Positions 24,201 to 33,923 of a stretch of DNA of 64,000 bases are shown here, piece after piece. The DNA lies in contig OZ038434.1 in assembly GCA_964036275.1 (NCBI GenBank), positions 8,203,060 through 8,267,059 on the forward strand, given 5' to 3'. Both the position numbers and the translations under genes were made by a program. A model generated the notes under the pieces. It had not been told where the DNA came from. It saw nothing but the letters and a program-made list of their open reading frames with translations, and did not search any database. Within the stretch, counting starts at the first letter, position 1, and each line of letters begins with the position of its first letter. This DNA is from Litoditis marina. Its lineage: Eukaryota > Nematoda > Chromadorea > Rhabditida > Rhabditidae.

Positions 24201-25515
24201 CCCCTTTCATGAGGGGCCTTGGCGGTGTATGAGCTGGAAGATTTTAGATAAGTAGAGAAATCAGGATTTCGAAATCAAGAGAGCAAAATATACTTTTTCG
24301 TTCTAATTGCATGCTTTAAATAGAGCTAGCTGCAAGAAAAACAAACTGTGACAATATGAAAATATGAGTTAATGCAACGTTCGTTGTTTTCAGACTAATT
24401 GCTATTAATATATTTCGAGAAATGTGAAATTAAGACCAAATGACAGCACCCACGAAGCCGTGCAGACTAAAGAATGCGATAATGAATTCACATCTATATT
24501 GTGAGAAGGACAAAGCAAAATGTGTAAATTTCCAGATTTTCACTGATACGTTATCCTGATAAGAACGTCTTCGATTCAGTTTAACAACTTATACAGTGAA
24601 ACTAAACTTTTTGCGCCATCTCGGAATCCTTCTTAGTACTTATTCGCTTATTCCACACCTCTTGTAAATTGAAATACTATTAATTTTGCCTTCTCAAGTT
24701 AGTTTGTTGTTTTTCTATGTCTAACAGTAGTTGCTGGGCTTCTACAGGGTGATAAATCTACGACAAAACTTCTAGATCCTGGTCAGTTTCTGCTTTTTTT
24801 ATCACCGTCACTGTCTTTTGCTATAATATATCACTGTCCGTCGGCGCGCGCTTCTGATCTATTCAAATGATAAAAATAGTGACATTGACAAACGGAACTG
24901 AAAACGTGCAAACCAGCCAATAAATTACTTATCAAAATGCGAACTCCAGTGAGTGCGAAATGAGAACAACATGTACGCAGTAATAAGGCAATACTGTAAG
25001 ACAACAAATTAACTGTTGGGGAGAAGGAGAGAGCTATTCTATTCTAAAAAAATCTATAAGGCATTTTCTCCCCTTGGTAAAGCCGAACGCTTTAATTCTT
25101 GCTTGACCGTAGATATACGATGTGAAACTTACGTGTGTTCCTATTTCCTTTGTCAGCAACGACCAACTCCTTACAGGGCGTGACCTCTACTGTAGATTCA
25201 TTATTTGGTGGCACGATAGTTTCTTCCGGTACAAATGGTGGAACTTGCACAGAAGCAGAAGACACTGCCGGACGCGGAGACTTCTGAAAATGATAGCTTT
25301 ATTATTAACATTATTGTAACAACGCGTGTAATTTGTTGGTGTTTTTAAAACTTTCATCACAAAAAACTTTTTTACACTAATCAGCAAACGAGTCTATCAT
25401 GAGAACTTAATATGGAGGCAGTTCTACTTATATAAATCAACTTACAGCCTTCTTCTTCTTTGACGGGGCTTTCTTTTTGTGTTTTTTGCCCATCTTCTCA
25501 GGAAGAAGAGCGGCT
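9239..25515 (-). CDS. Formin (FH1-FH2), possibly FHOD-like
   Basis: Seen: 25 minus-strand exons that join in phase to 1153 aa. They are 25515-25446 (ATG 25493), 25283-25133, 23948-23800, 23382-23274, 22972-22872, 22522-22406, 22149-21993, 21549-21358, 21054-20975, 16314-16197, 16031-15910, 15661-15547, 14778-14074, 13813-13718, 13456-13395, 12928-12792, 12454-12343, 11902-11768, 11477-11361, 11115-11044, 10817-10717, 10501-10375, 10096-10001, 9833-9765 and 9412-9239. The N-terminus is Lys-rich (MGKKHKKKAPSKKKK). An Armadillo-like FH3 region lies at about 187-410. FH1 has nine polyproline tracts (about 590-720). FH2 spans about 750-1095 (TVWNDY, MQLEILLAKL, LQTGNYLNQ, AAGFKLKSLPEFL). The C-terminus is basic. 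Family knowledge: formins nucleate and elongate actin, with FH1 delivering profilin-actin. The donor at 15546 is weak, and subfamily assignment is uncertain. One intron carries a 3-kb satellite. Confidence 0.85.
9431..9532. repeat. Partial MITE-like copy (GTTGTCC family)
   Basis: It starts CCAGTCAAGTTGTCCTAATAG and continues with degenerate similarity to the copies at 23622-23799 and 21790-21976. It lies in the last formin intron, about 20 bp upstream of the final acceptor on the minus strand. Confidence 0.45.
11160..11310. repeat. MITE-like copy in a formin intron
   Basis: It contains AGCGGACTACTTTTTCGCCG, AATCGGTCTACG and TTTTCACGTGTTTACAT, all shared in the same order with the copy at 21790-21976. 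The ends are degraded. Confidence 0.5.
13117..13187 (+). other. tRNA-like sequence with Pol III A and B boxes
   Basis: Seen: an A-box match TAGTGCAGTGG and, 39 nt further, a B-box GGTTCGATTCC. The T-arm and acceptor stems do not pair well, so it is a tRNA pseudogene or a SINE head, not a working tRNA. It lies in a formin intron. Confidence 0.45.
14150..14475 (-). repeat. 45-bp minisatellite encoding the FH1 proline tracts
   Basis: Near-perfect 45-bp repeats (period visible at 14221, 14266, 14311 and 14356) each encode a 15-residue unit of the type NVPxAPPPPPANxFG. The outer units are more diverged. The repeat number could change by replication slippage and so alter the number of profilin-binding sites. 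Confidence 0.85.
16530..17614. other. Left flank of the satellite array, with GC-rich palindromes
   Basis: No coding exon is seen. The AT-rich sequence is studded with short GCGC-rich palindromes, such as GCGCGTAGCGCGC near 16563, CGCGGAGCGCGCTGCGCG near 16848 and CGCGCGGCGCGCGCGCG near 17017. It leads directly into the 149-bp satellite and probably belongs to the same repetitive element. Confidence 0.55.
17615..20684. repeat. 149-bp satellite array in a formin intron
   Basis: Seen: units starting TTTTGGTCAAAATTGAAAAG recur every 149 bp, from 17615 to 20595, then a partial unit; about 20.6 copies. Units differ by a few substitutions, such as TTTCAGC/TTTTAGC and GTTTTTGC/GTTATTGC. The TTTTAGC variant recurs at 18696, 19143 and 19590, which is 447 bp or three units apart, so part of the array has a 3-unit higher-order repeat. 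The CAATCA variant sits in units six apart (near 18411 and 19305). The 70-aa ORFs in each unit are frame artefacts, because 149 is not a multiple of three. Confidence 0.95.
21790..21976. repeat. MITE-like element with terminal inverted repeats
   Basis: The ends GCATACACCTGCAAGG and CCTTACTGGTGTATGC are inverted repeats of each other with two mismatches. The interior starts TTGTCCGATTAGTCG. It is the best-preserved copy of a family also seen at 11160, 23622 and 55032. It is in a formin intron, 17 bp from the donor of the exon at 21993. Confidence 0.65.
23622..23799. repeat. MITE-like copy ending at a formin splice donor
   Basis: It starts TCCCAGTAAAGTTGTCCGAATAG and ends CTTACTGGTGTTTGCGTAC. 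Read on the minus strand, its end supplies the intron start GTACGCAAACACC next to the exon at 23800. Confidence 0.6.
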
Positions 25516-25816
25516 CTGAAATTTGAATAGAATGAAAATGCAATATTGAAAAATCATATTGAGCCACACGAAACCTTCAACTCTATCGAATGAAACATAT
25601 ATTCTGAAACTATATATCCGTTCAATATTGTATTATTGACAATTTGAAAAAAAATTGAAAAATTTTAAGAAATTACGCGTTGCCGCATGGTTTTTCTGAA
25701 ATGCATAGGGCCCACGGAGCACTGTAAGCTAAGAGGTGCGTAAACAGTAAGCTAAATTACTTTGATGATTCGGGGGGAGGAGACTTCATATTACAAAATA
25801 CAAGTTACGAAACAGG

Positions 25817-27900
25817 TCTACCGACTGTCGGCTGAGCATGCTGGTGTGGAAATGAAATGGTTTCGTCTCCTGTTTAAAAATCCAATTCACGTTATTCACG
25901 TAAACAGGTTGCAATGAACCAGTTTTCATGAAAGTTTGCACTTTTCCATTTTGCATTTCTTGTTGTTCAGTTCTTTTACCGGTCTACATTCTCAAAACCA
26001 GATTACGAAATGAGCACAGGAAAAGAAACAAAGCATCAAGGAACACTCCTTTCGGGTTGAGTTATTGAACATTCGAGTGGAGTCTGTATCATGAAACTAT
26101 AACCCCTACAGTATGTTGTTGAACATTTAAGCAGATTTTGTCAACGCGAAGGCTGTGGGGTATTATGTACTTTACCTCACAAACCACTAAAAAAGGTTTA
26201 CAAAAGTGTGTTTGTTGGGAAAAATCTAGTACAGCTCTGAAATGAAAGAGTCGGAAATTATCGGAACAAAGTACTATCGTTTTACTAAAACATACAGTCA
26301 GTCTATGTATCAAACAGTCAAAGAAACAAAAACATCGTGTACAGCGCGTAGCGCTGTCCAGATTATTTATTGAGGGGAATGAAACTAAAAGAATGAGAAG
26401 ACTGATGATTCAACTAGACAACTACCAGAGAGTTCTGACTCAAGTGAGAGAATAGAGCTACCAACCGCGCTCTGTGCATCCTGAAGTAGAAAATGAAATG
26501 ATTTCGTCAGCTCCGAAATTTCACGATATTCACGTAAACTGGTAGCGATTAACCTGTTTTCATGAAAGTTTTCACGGTCTGAATTTTGCATTTCATTGTT
26601 GTCAAGTTCATTTATCGGTTTAGTTTCCTAACATACTTAGTAAGTTCAACATATCGGCAAAAATAAGTAACTTTTCCAGAGTCAAATTTCGAAATGTGCA
26701 CAGAAAAAAAGTACTCCCTATGGGTTGCATTTTAATTTATTGAACATTTGAGCTAGTGTAGTATATGCCACGCAACTGTAACCCTTTACAGTATGTTGTT
26801 GAAACTTAGGCAACTTTTCTCAACGTAAAGGTTCTCGTAAACCTTCGAACGGGGTATTATTTAATATATCCTATATACCAATGAAAAAGGTTTTAAAAAG
26901 CTTGTGTTTACTGGGAAACATCTAGAAAGTCAATTCAACGACTCTGAAAGGGTCGCAAATTTAAAAAAAAATGAGTATTGGCTTTCTGAAACGTACAGAG
27001 AGGAACGAAAACATCGCGCACAGCGCGTAGCGCTGCTCAGATTATTTATTGAGGGAAAGTTTGAGGAATTTAATGATCAAACTAGACATATATCAAAAAG
27101 TTCTGGCTCAAGTGAAAGAATAGAGCTACCAACCGCAGTCTGAACATCCTGAAGTAGATAATGAAATGATTTTGTCAGCTCCAAAACTTCACGATATTCA
27201 CGTAACCGCTTCGCAATGAACCAGTTTTCATGGAAGTTTGCACTTTTTGCATATTGCATTTCTTGTTGCTCAGTTATTTTTACCGGTCTACATTTCTGAA
27301 GTTACATCCTGAAATGTTTACAGGACAAAAACACTCCATTCGCGAAGTTATTGAACATTTGAGCGAGTGTAGTCTGTACCACGAAACTATAACCCCATAC
27401 AGTATGGTGTTAGATCTTTCGGGCAGATTTTCTCAATGTGAAGGTTTTCGTAAGCCTTTGGATGGGTATTATGTACTCTAACTTACAAATCACCGAAAAA
27501 AGTTCTAAAAACGTTGTGGTAATTGGACAACATCTAGTTAGTACAGCTCTAAAATGAAAGAGTCGCAAATTATTGGAACGAAGTACTAGCGTTTTACTAA
27601 AACATACAGTCAGGTGAACAAAAACATCGCGCACTGCGCGTAGCGCTGCCCGGATTATTTATTGAGGGGAATTAAACTAAAAGATTGAAAAGTCTGATGA
27701 TTAAACTAGACAACTACCAGAAAGTTCTGACTCAAGTGAGAGGATAGAGCTACCAACCGCGGTCTGTGCATCCTGAAGTAGAAAATGAAAGAGTTTCGTC
27801 AGCTGTTCCGAAAATTCACGATAACTCGTAAACGGGTTGGGATGAACCTGTTTGCATCAAACTTTTCACGTTTTCTTTTACCAGTGTTCATTCAAAAGTG
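25817..27900. repeat. Diverged ~640-bp tandem repeats, three copies plus a partial one
   Basis: Shared blocks recur near 25817, 26455, 27123 and 27747: GAGCTACCAACCGC, then GAAGTAGA-AATGAAA, CACGATATTCACGTAAAC, and GTATGTTGTTGAA. Each of the later copies has a GC palindrome of the type AGCGCGTAGCGCTG (26343, 27019, 27637). Spacing varies from 624 to 668 bp, and copies are clearly diverged, so the array is old. Confidence 0.7.
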
Positions 27901-28632
27901 AAGACCTATATGTGCAAATCTCATACCAAGGAAGGTTTTCAGGTATTGAATCAGGGAACACACACAGATTCAAGGCAGACTCGGGTCTCATTACAGTTAA
28001 TTACAATTTGAGCTGATATGGTGTTCTATTATAACGTAAACCCTATATATCAGACAGTCTGGAAAACAATCTTCGTTTCAACCGATCATCATGACAGTAG
28101 TTGAGATACCGCACTGGAACGCCCCTTTTATGACATGTATTGTCAAAGGTGGACATTTGAACAATGAAGAAAAAGTATGTACTTTGCGGCTTCTCTCGTA
28201 GGTAGTACAGTTTTATCGAAGGAAAGACGAAATAGTACCATATATCTACGACGTTTACTGAGCTGTTCAAAAATAACTCAGACAGCATAGAGGTAAGGTT
28301 CGAAGTAAAATAGGAGAAACACCGGCATATATGTACATTACTTGGTCATCGTATGCCAACCAACTGGAGTATTCATTGTACTTCTCTAGCAGTATAACCT
28401 ATACAGTCACAATACGTGTTGTTGAATAAAGACAACTTTCTGCTTGTCAGTGACTGAAAATTGAAATTGAATGGAGCTAATATTGAAGATCATTCATAGC
28501 CCCTCTACTGCATTTGACTACGGAAGATCTTGATGTGAATAAATAAACGTATCATCACAAGAAATTTGTAGTTCAACAACAACAAAACCAGTCATTTAAA
28601 CAATCTCTAGAAGTGCTCTGTTCTCGATCAAA

Positions 28633-29142
28633 GTGGTAATCTGGCAACACATTTTCCGTATTTTTCCACTTTGTTGGGAAACAGAAAACGCAAAATGGCC
28701 ACAGGTCCTATGTAATCCATTCGAGAATGAATCTCAATGTGTACAGTCGCCGTATTGTTTTTATGAACTATTGGGCCGTGAGATGGGAAAAGAGCTGGGG
28801 TTTCGAAATGGAATGTTTTACGATAGCTTCGAATCGGTCGATACCTTGAAAGGGTCCGCGGGCGTGAGAGTGAACATTAATCACACTTCCGAACGACATC
28901 AGAAAACTAATTATTGTTTACAAACTGTCTTTCATCTCGAGATGACACCACATTCACAGTTCAATAAAAACGTCATTGCAAAACGGTGCAAACCATCCAA
29001 TAAGTATTATTCATCGGCGTGTAGAAATACACTACTTTGCCAGGAAAAACGTATGCCGAGACAAAACATTAAAATGTGTTACACTAACCACAAAACACCG
29101 TTTTTGCTGGAATATGAAAATGTGGATAGTTTGTTTTCCTAA
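28633..29142 (+). CDS. Uncertain ORF, 169 codons, no recognised family
   Basis: An uninterrupted 169-codon ORF in otherwise AT-rich intergenic DNA. I do not recognise a domain. It has several cysteines (LCNPFENESQCVQSPYCFYE), no clear signal peptide and no splice context. Length alone makes it somewhat unlikely to be chance at this base composition, but neither codon pattern nor homology supports it. It may equally be noise or a relic. Confidence 0.15.
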   Translation: MVIWQHIFRIFPLCWETENAKWPQVLCNPFENESQCVQSPYCFYELLGREMGKELGFRNGMFYDSFESVDTLKGSAGVRVNINHTSERHQKTNYCLQTVFHLEMTPHSQFNKNVIAKRCKPSNKYYSSACRNTLLCQEKRMPRQNIKMCYTNHKTPFLLEYENVDSLFS

Positions 29143-31481
29143 CTAACTGTGAAAATTTCTTACAAGCAACTTTAAAGCTCTACTAAAGTTTATTTCCGTG
29201 AAGACTTAAAGAGTGCAGTTCCAATCCATGTATGGATATTCTTTCTAGACACACCAACAGAAAAAGTATGCTATTTTCTACCGTTCCACTAACAACTTTG
29301 TAAAACTAATGACAACCAAATTAGAAGTGACAGTTACAGATGGACAATACATTCACTCTGCGACTGACATGGTTTTTTACAGTGATAAAACAACAAATAC
29401 CAGTTTTGCTGTGTGTTCTACCAGGTCAAGAGCCTTGTTCGCTATTTCACAACGAAAATCAATAGGATTTCCATAAACGGCCATATTTAAACAACAAAGG
29501 CATGAAATATGCACATATAACGAACTGTAGACGATGATTATTCATGAAAGTAGAGATCGGTGGTTCTGGGAGTGAGCGAAACAAAAAACTAACAAATTGT
29601 AGCAATTATAACGCATGTAAGACATCAAGAATCATCGAGAATTTGTGGAGGATTCATAAAAGTTGAACTACAAACTCGTACAAAAGTCGAGTTTCTACGT
29701 GACTTTCACGTTTGCTACTAGTATGTGTGCAGATTAGGAATGTCGGAGAATATTTGGTGCTACTTTTTGATAACTGGCGAAATTGAACCACTTAGACGGT
29801 GCGAACTGAGATAAGAAAGAGGGTGGTGAGCAAGCGGGTGGTGTTAAAAAAGGGAACACTGCGGCCAGCCGCCGACAGTCGTTTGAATCGGCTGGTCGAT
29901 TGCAATACGGTTCGGGCGAAAAGTTCAGAGACGAGAGAAGGAATGACGTGGGCTGAAAGTGAAAAGTCGAGCTAGAAGGAAAGAACTATTATTACTTGAT
30001 CGTAAAACATGAGCGAATGATTTGGTAAAATTTAAGTTTTGTTATCGAATGTTACATAATTCGAACCCCTCTTACAGTGTACATACAGTGGCTTGATCTA
30101 AACCTTAAAATTTCATTAAAGACGATTGATTATACTTTCCAGATGGTTTCCTACTTTCCTCTAACGATTTGTACTTGTTGGGACCCTCAAAACTAGGACC
30201 CTCAAACTTTTGCATATATTCAACCCAAGACAAAGCTGACGACACATGGAGCTTTTGTGGCTCTTTCTAGTTTTCTACTTTTCTCGAGTCATGTTTCTTT
30301 TCGTGATATTTCGCAATTGCACTTCGGTTTTTAGTTTGTACAACATTGGGACCCTCAATTGTTTTCTCTGGCAACGTTTCAGCATCTTCTCATTCACCCT
30401 GTTACCACGTGGAAATCCTTTTATAACCCATTTATCTGCCTCCAACGACCTCATCCGCTGTCAATTAGATATGTCTTCAGTGCTGGTCCCAACCTGCGTG
30501 TAAATGCTTTCTTTAGCTGAAACTTATCCATTAAATTTAACACGAACCTAGCTAGGATTACACACCTCACTGAGTTCATTTCTGTAAATTTGTTGTGAAA
30601 TTATGAACACATAGAATTGCGTTAACTTTTTCTGAAGTTGTAGTGGCAGCTGTCAATTTGAATGAGAAAATTAACATATGAAATGGGATGACTTTACGAT
30701 AAAGATGGTCACACTCTTCTGGTTACACGAATCTCTTTGTTGTTTTAGTTAAGAAGATGAGAAACATTTCACATTTCTCATGAATCTGTTTCTCCATACT
30801 TTCACGTTAGTGTATGTTTTCTCTAGAAGCGCGCCCCGTTACCCACGAAACAAACAGTCTTACCGCTCCTCGAGCTTTTTACATCCTATTTAAAATCATT
30901 TAGGCATCATTTCGACAGCTAAAATGATCGGGCTAAAGGTTTATGTTTTTTTTTGAGACACAAGTACTCGACCCATTACTGCAGGTGGTACGAAATTTAG
31001 TCAGAGAGGCAAATCCTTGGTAACGTAACTTTCAACTTTGTACCATGATTGAACTTGTTCCGTTTTTGTGTTTGGCCATCAATCAATGTCTCTTATTGCC
31101 ACCAACCGCCTCAGGTGTAATATGAGTGTCATCCGAAACCGCGGTCACCTGTCTTGTTCCCTCATTCATCTCAGTTATTTGTCTCATTAATCAAATCCAT
31201 CATTTCAGTTGTGTTATTGATCAATGGAGATTCCTAGGAAAGTTTCGATACATTTTCCAGACATCTTAGCTGAAAACAAAGTTTCAACAACCGACGTCGA
31301 AAGAGCAACAATTCCTATTTGTTTTTTCAGTGTGTTTTCTTTCGTTCGTTTCGTTTTGCTTTCGTGTTCAGCTACTTCGAAAACATTCATTATCATTGTT
31401 CGGTTGTAAATCTGATGTTTCAGTACCCCATTGGTCTATCACCTATACGTGTTGCCATGTCTCATTGTTAGTGACGCAGCG

Positions 31482-33832
31482 ATGTTTCTCATTCTTCTAC
31501 TCGGTGAGCAGACGACATGTTCACAATATGAGAATATCGATGAAAGTTGTTCATCAATAACAACAAAATAAATTCCTTAATATAATACACAACAATTATA
31601 ACTACAACTATATTTATTGGCAACTCAACAAAGTTAGTTTTTACTAGCAGCTTTCTCACGCAGAATTCGCCCACTGGTCGATGGAGAGAGATATCTAGAA
31701 TTAGAATTTACTGGAGACAACAATCTTCGAAAGGCGGTAAAAAACACCATATTGCAACATAATGACGAATTTCCAGCTCTTTGTCCGGATTTGACCTCCT
31801 CGGATCGATATGTGAGTCAATTGCTGGAGAACCTGCTGATGGACTACAACAAGAATGTCCGCCCAGTCAAGAACGCCTCGGATGCTTTGAAAGTGAAGTT
31901 CGGCGCCAATCTGTGCAGACTGCTGGATGTGGTCAGTGAGGACGTTCCTTTTGTAGGTCTTTTCAAAAACAAGAATAGTAATTTTAGTGGATTCTAGTCT
32001 ACAGTTTTGTATGTGTTGTGTCGTGAACGCCCCAATCTATCAGCTTCTCACAAGTGAAATTATTGAAGATACACTATCAGATGAAGTTTTCTATTTTCTC
32101 ATGACTATTTTGTATAGAAACCAAATAATTTTCAGGATGAAGTCAACCAAGTTCTCACTACAAGTTTGTGGCTTGAAATGGTTAGTATTTACGTTTCAGG
32201 GATGGTTAGTAGTCTAGAACAATCCATTTACATCAAATAATCTCGAATTGATTGGAGATACGCGCAGTTTTTGAATCCACCAGTGTATAAGGACCGCTGT
32301 TCAAACTATAAATACTACGAAATGGAAAAAAAATGTAGAAAAACAGAACGCGACTTACACTCATAAGTAGCAATCTGTGAACTCTATTATCTGTAAATTA
32401 TCTCACTTATTCTTCAAAATATTGTTCTCTTTAAAGAAAGACGGTTACGTGGACCAATCCCAATACGGCAGTCTTTTGAACTGCATACATTTTTCCACTG
32501 CAGTTTAAAGGACCGATGCGTCGGGATTGGTCCACATAGTCGTCCTACTATAAGCAACCCATTTTAGCAATGGAGTGATCGGAAGTTGGTGTGGAACCCG
32601 GATGAATGGGGTGGCATCCAACGACTACATATTCCATCCGATCAGATATGGATTCCCGATATACTTCTCTACAACAAGTTAGTTTAATTATTATACTTTA
32701 AATTTCAACCCACACTGTCAGTATTTTTTCGGGGCTCAAGATCTCATACGTCTTTAATCATCAGTGTTTTGAAGATAATTGTAAGCAGCCATTAAATTTC
32801 TGCAAGTTATGTTCTCTTATGACCGAGTACCACAACGTTTGCTTAATAAAAGTATTATTGAATACAAATACAAACTGTATCAAAAAGGAAATAGAAATAG
32901 TCAAATCCGTGGTTGCAGTGCGGACGGTGAGCCCCACATCACCATCGACAGTCTGACTCGAGTGGACTACCGCGGAACGGTCCTCTGGCAGCCGCCCTCC
33001 ATTTACAAGAGCTTGTGTCCGGTGGGTAGATTGCTCATTCGATGAGTAGCCAATCATTCATTCCCTTAAACTGAGAGACAACAACATAAACAAATTACTA
33101 AATTGAGTCGCCGGTAGAGGTGAAACGTTTTTAACTCTTTAGTTTTCTTAATTTGACCACTTCTTGGCACATACAAAGTTTCAGTCATCTTTTTCTCTGT
33201 AAAAAGTACACACCCTCATGTTTTTCGTCTTTCGGAAATTTTACTGATTTCCAGATCAACATCGAGTATTTCCCGTACGATTGGCAAGTGTGTCACTTGA
33301 AGGTTGGTTTCAATTATTATGCAGTTGCGAAAAAAGGAGGATCAATGAAACTCATTTCAATACAGGATCTTAAAGTTGTAGTTCGGTCGTAAAACGAGGC
33401 GAGATAACTGTTATCTAGAACATACCGATATCTTAGAACCACCACATTGAGTTTAACCTCAGCTTCTTCTTGAGGATTCTTTCTACACTCTGTGGCTGTT
33501 CTGCTCTGTACTTTATTGTTGTAGTTTGGTGGCTGGACGAATGACGGTCAAACGTTGGATCTGGAGCAGATTCCGGTTGTAATGAACGACAAACCGGAAC
33601 GGAAAGTGGATGAGACGGGACAAGAATACTTATTCCTCGAGAACGGATTAGGACTCTCATTCTATCATCAGTAAGTCAAATGAGAGAGCAAAGGAAAAAT
33701 ATAGAGAACGTGAAGAGATTATATGATCAGTAAGTCGAATGGAAGAGGGGTAACAAGGCAGAGATAGCAAGAGAGAACATGATAAAGCGTGAGAAAGAAT
33801 GGTACAGAGAGAGAGGGGGGGGGGGGGAGAGG

Positions 33833-33923
<91 letters not shown>

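Larger units (their letters stand above)
25516..31481. other. Divergent intergenic region between formin and nicotinic receptor
   Basis: About 6 kb between two divergently transcribed genes, so promoters for both should lie here, but I cannot place one. Contents: tandem ~640-bp repeats (25817-27900), an uncertain 169-codon ORF (28633-29142) and otherwise AT-rich sequence with no clear exons. Confidence 0.55.
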
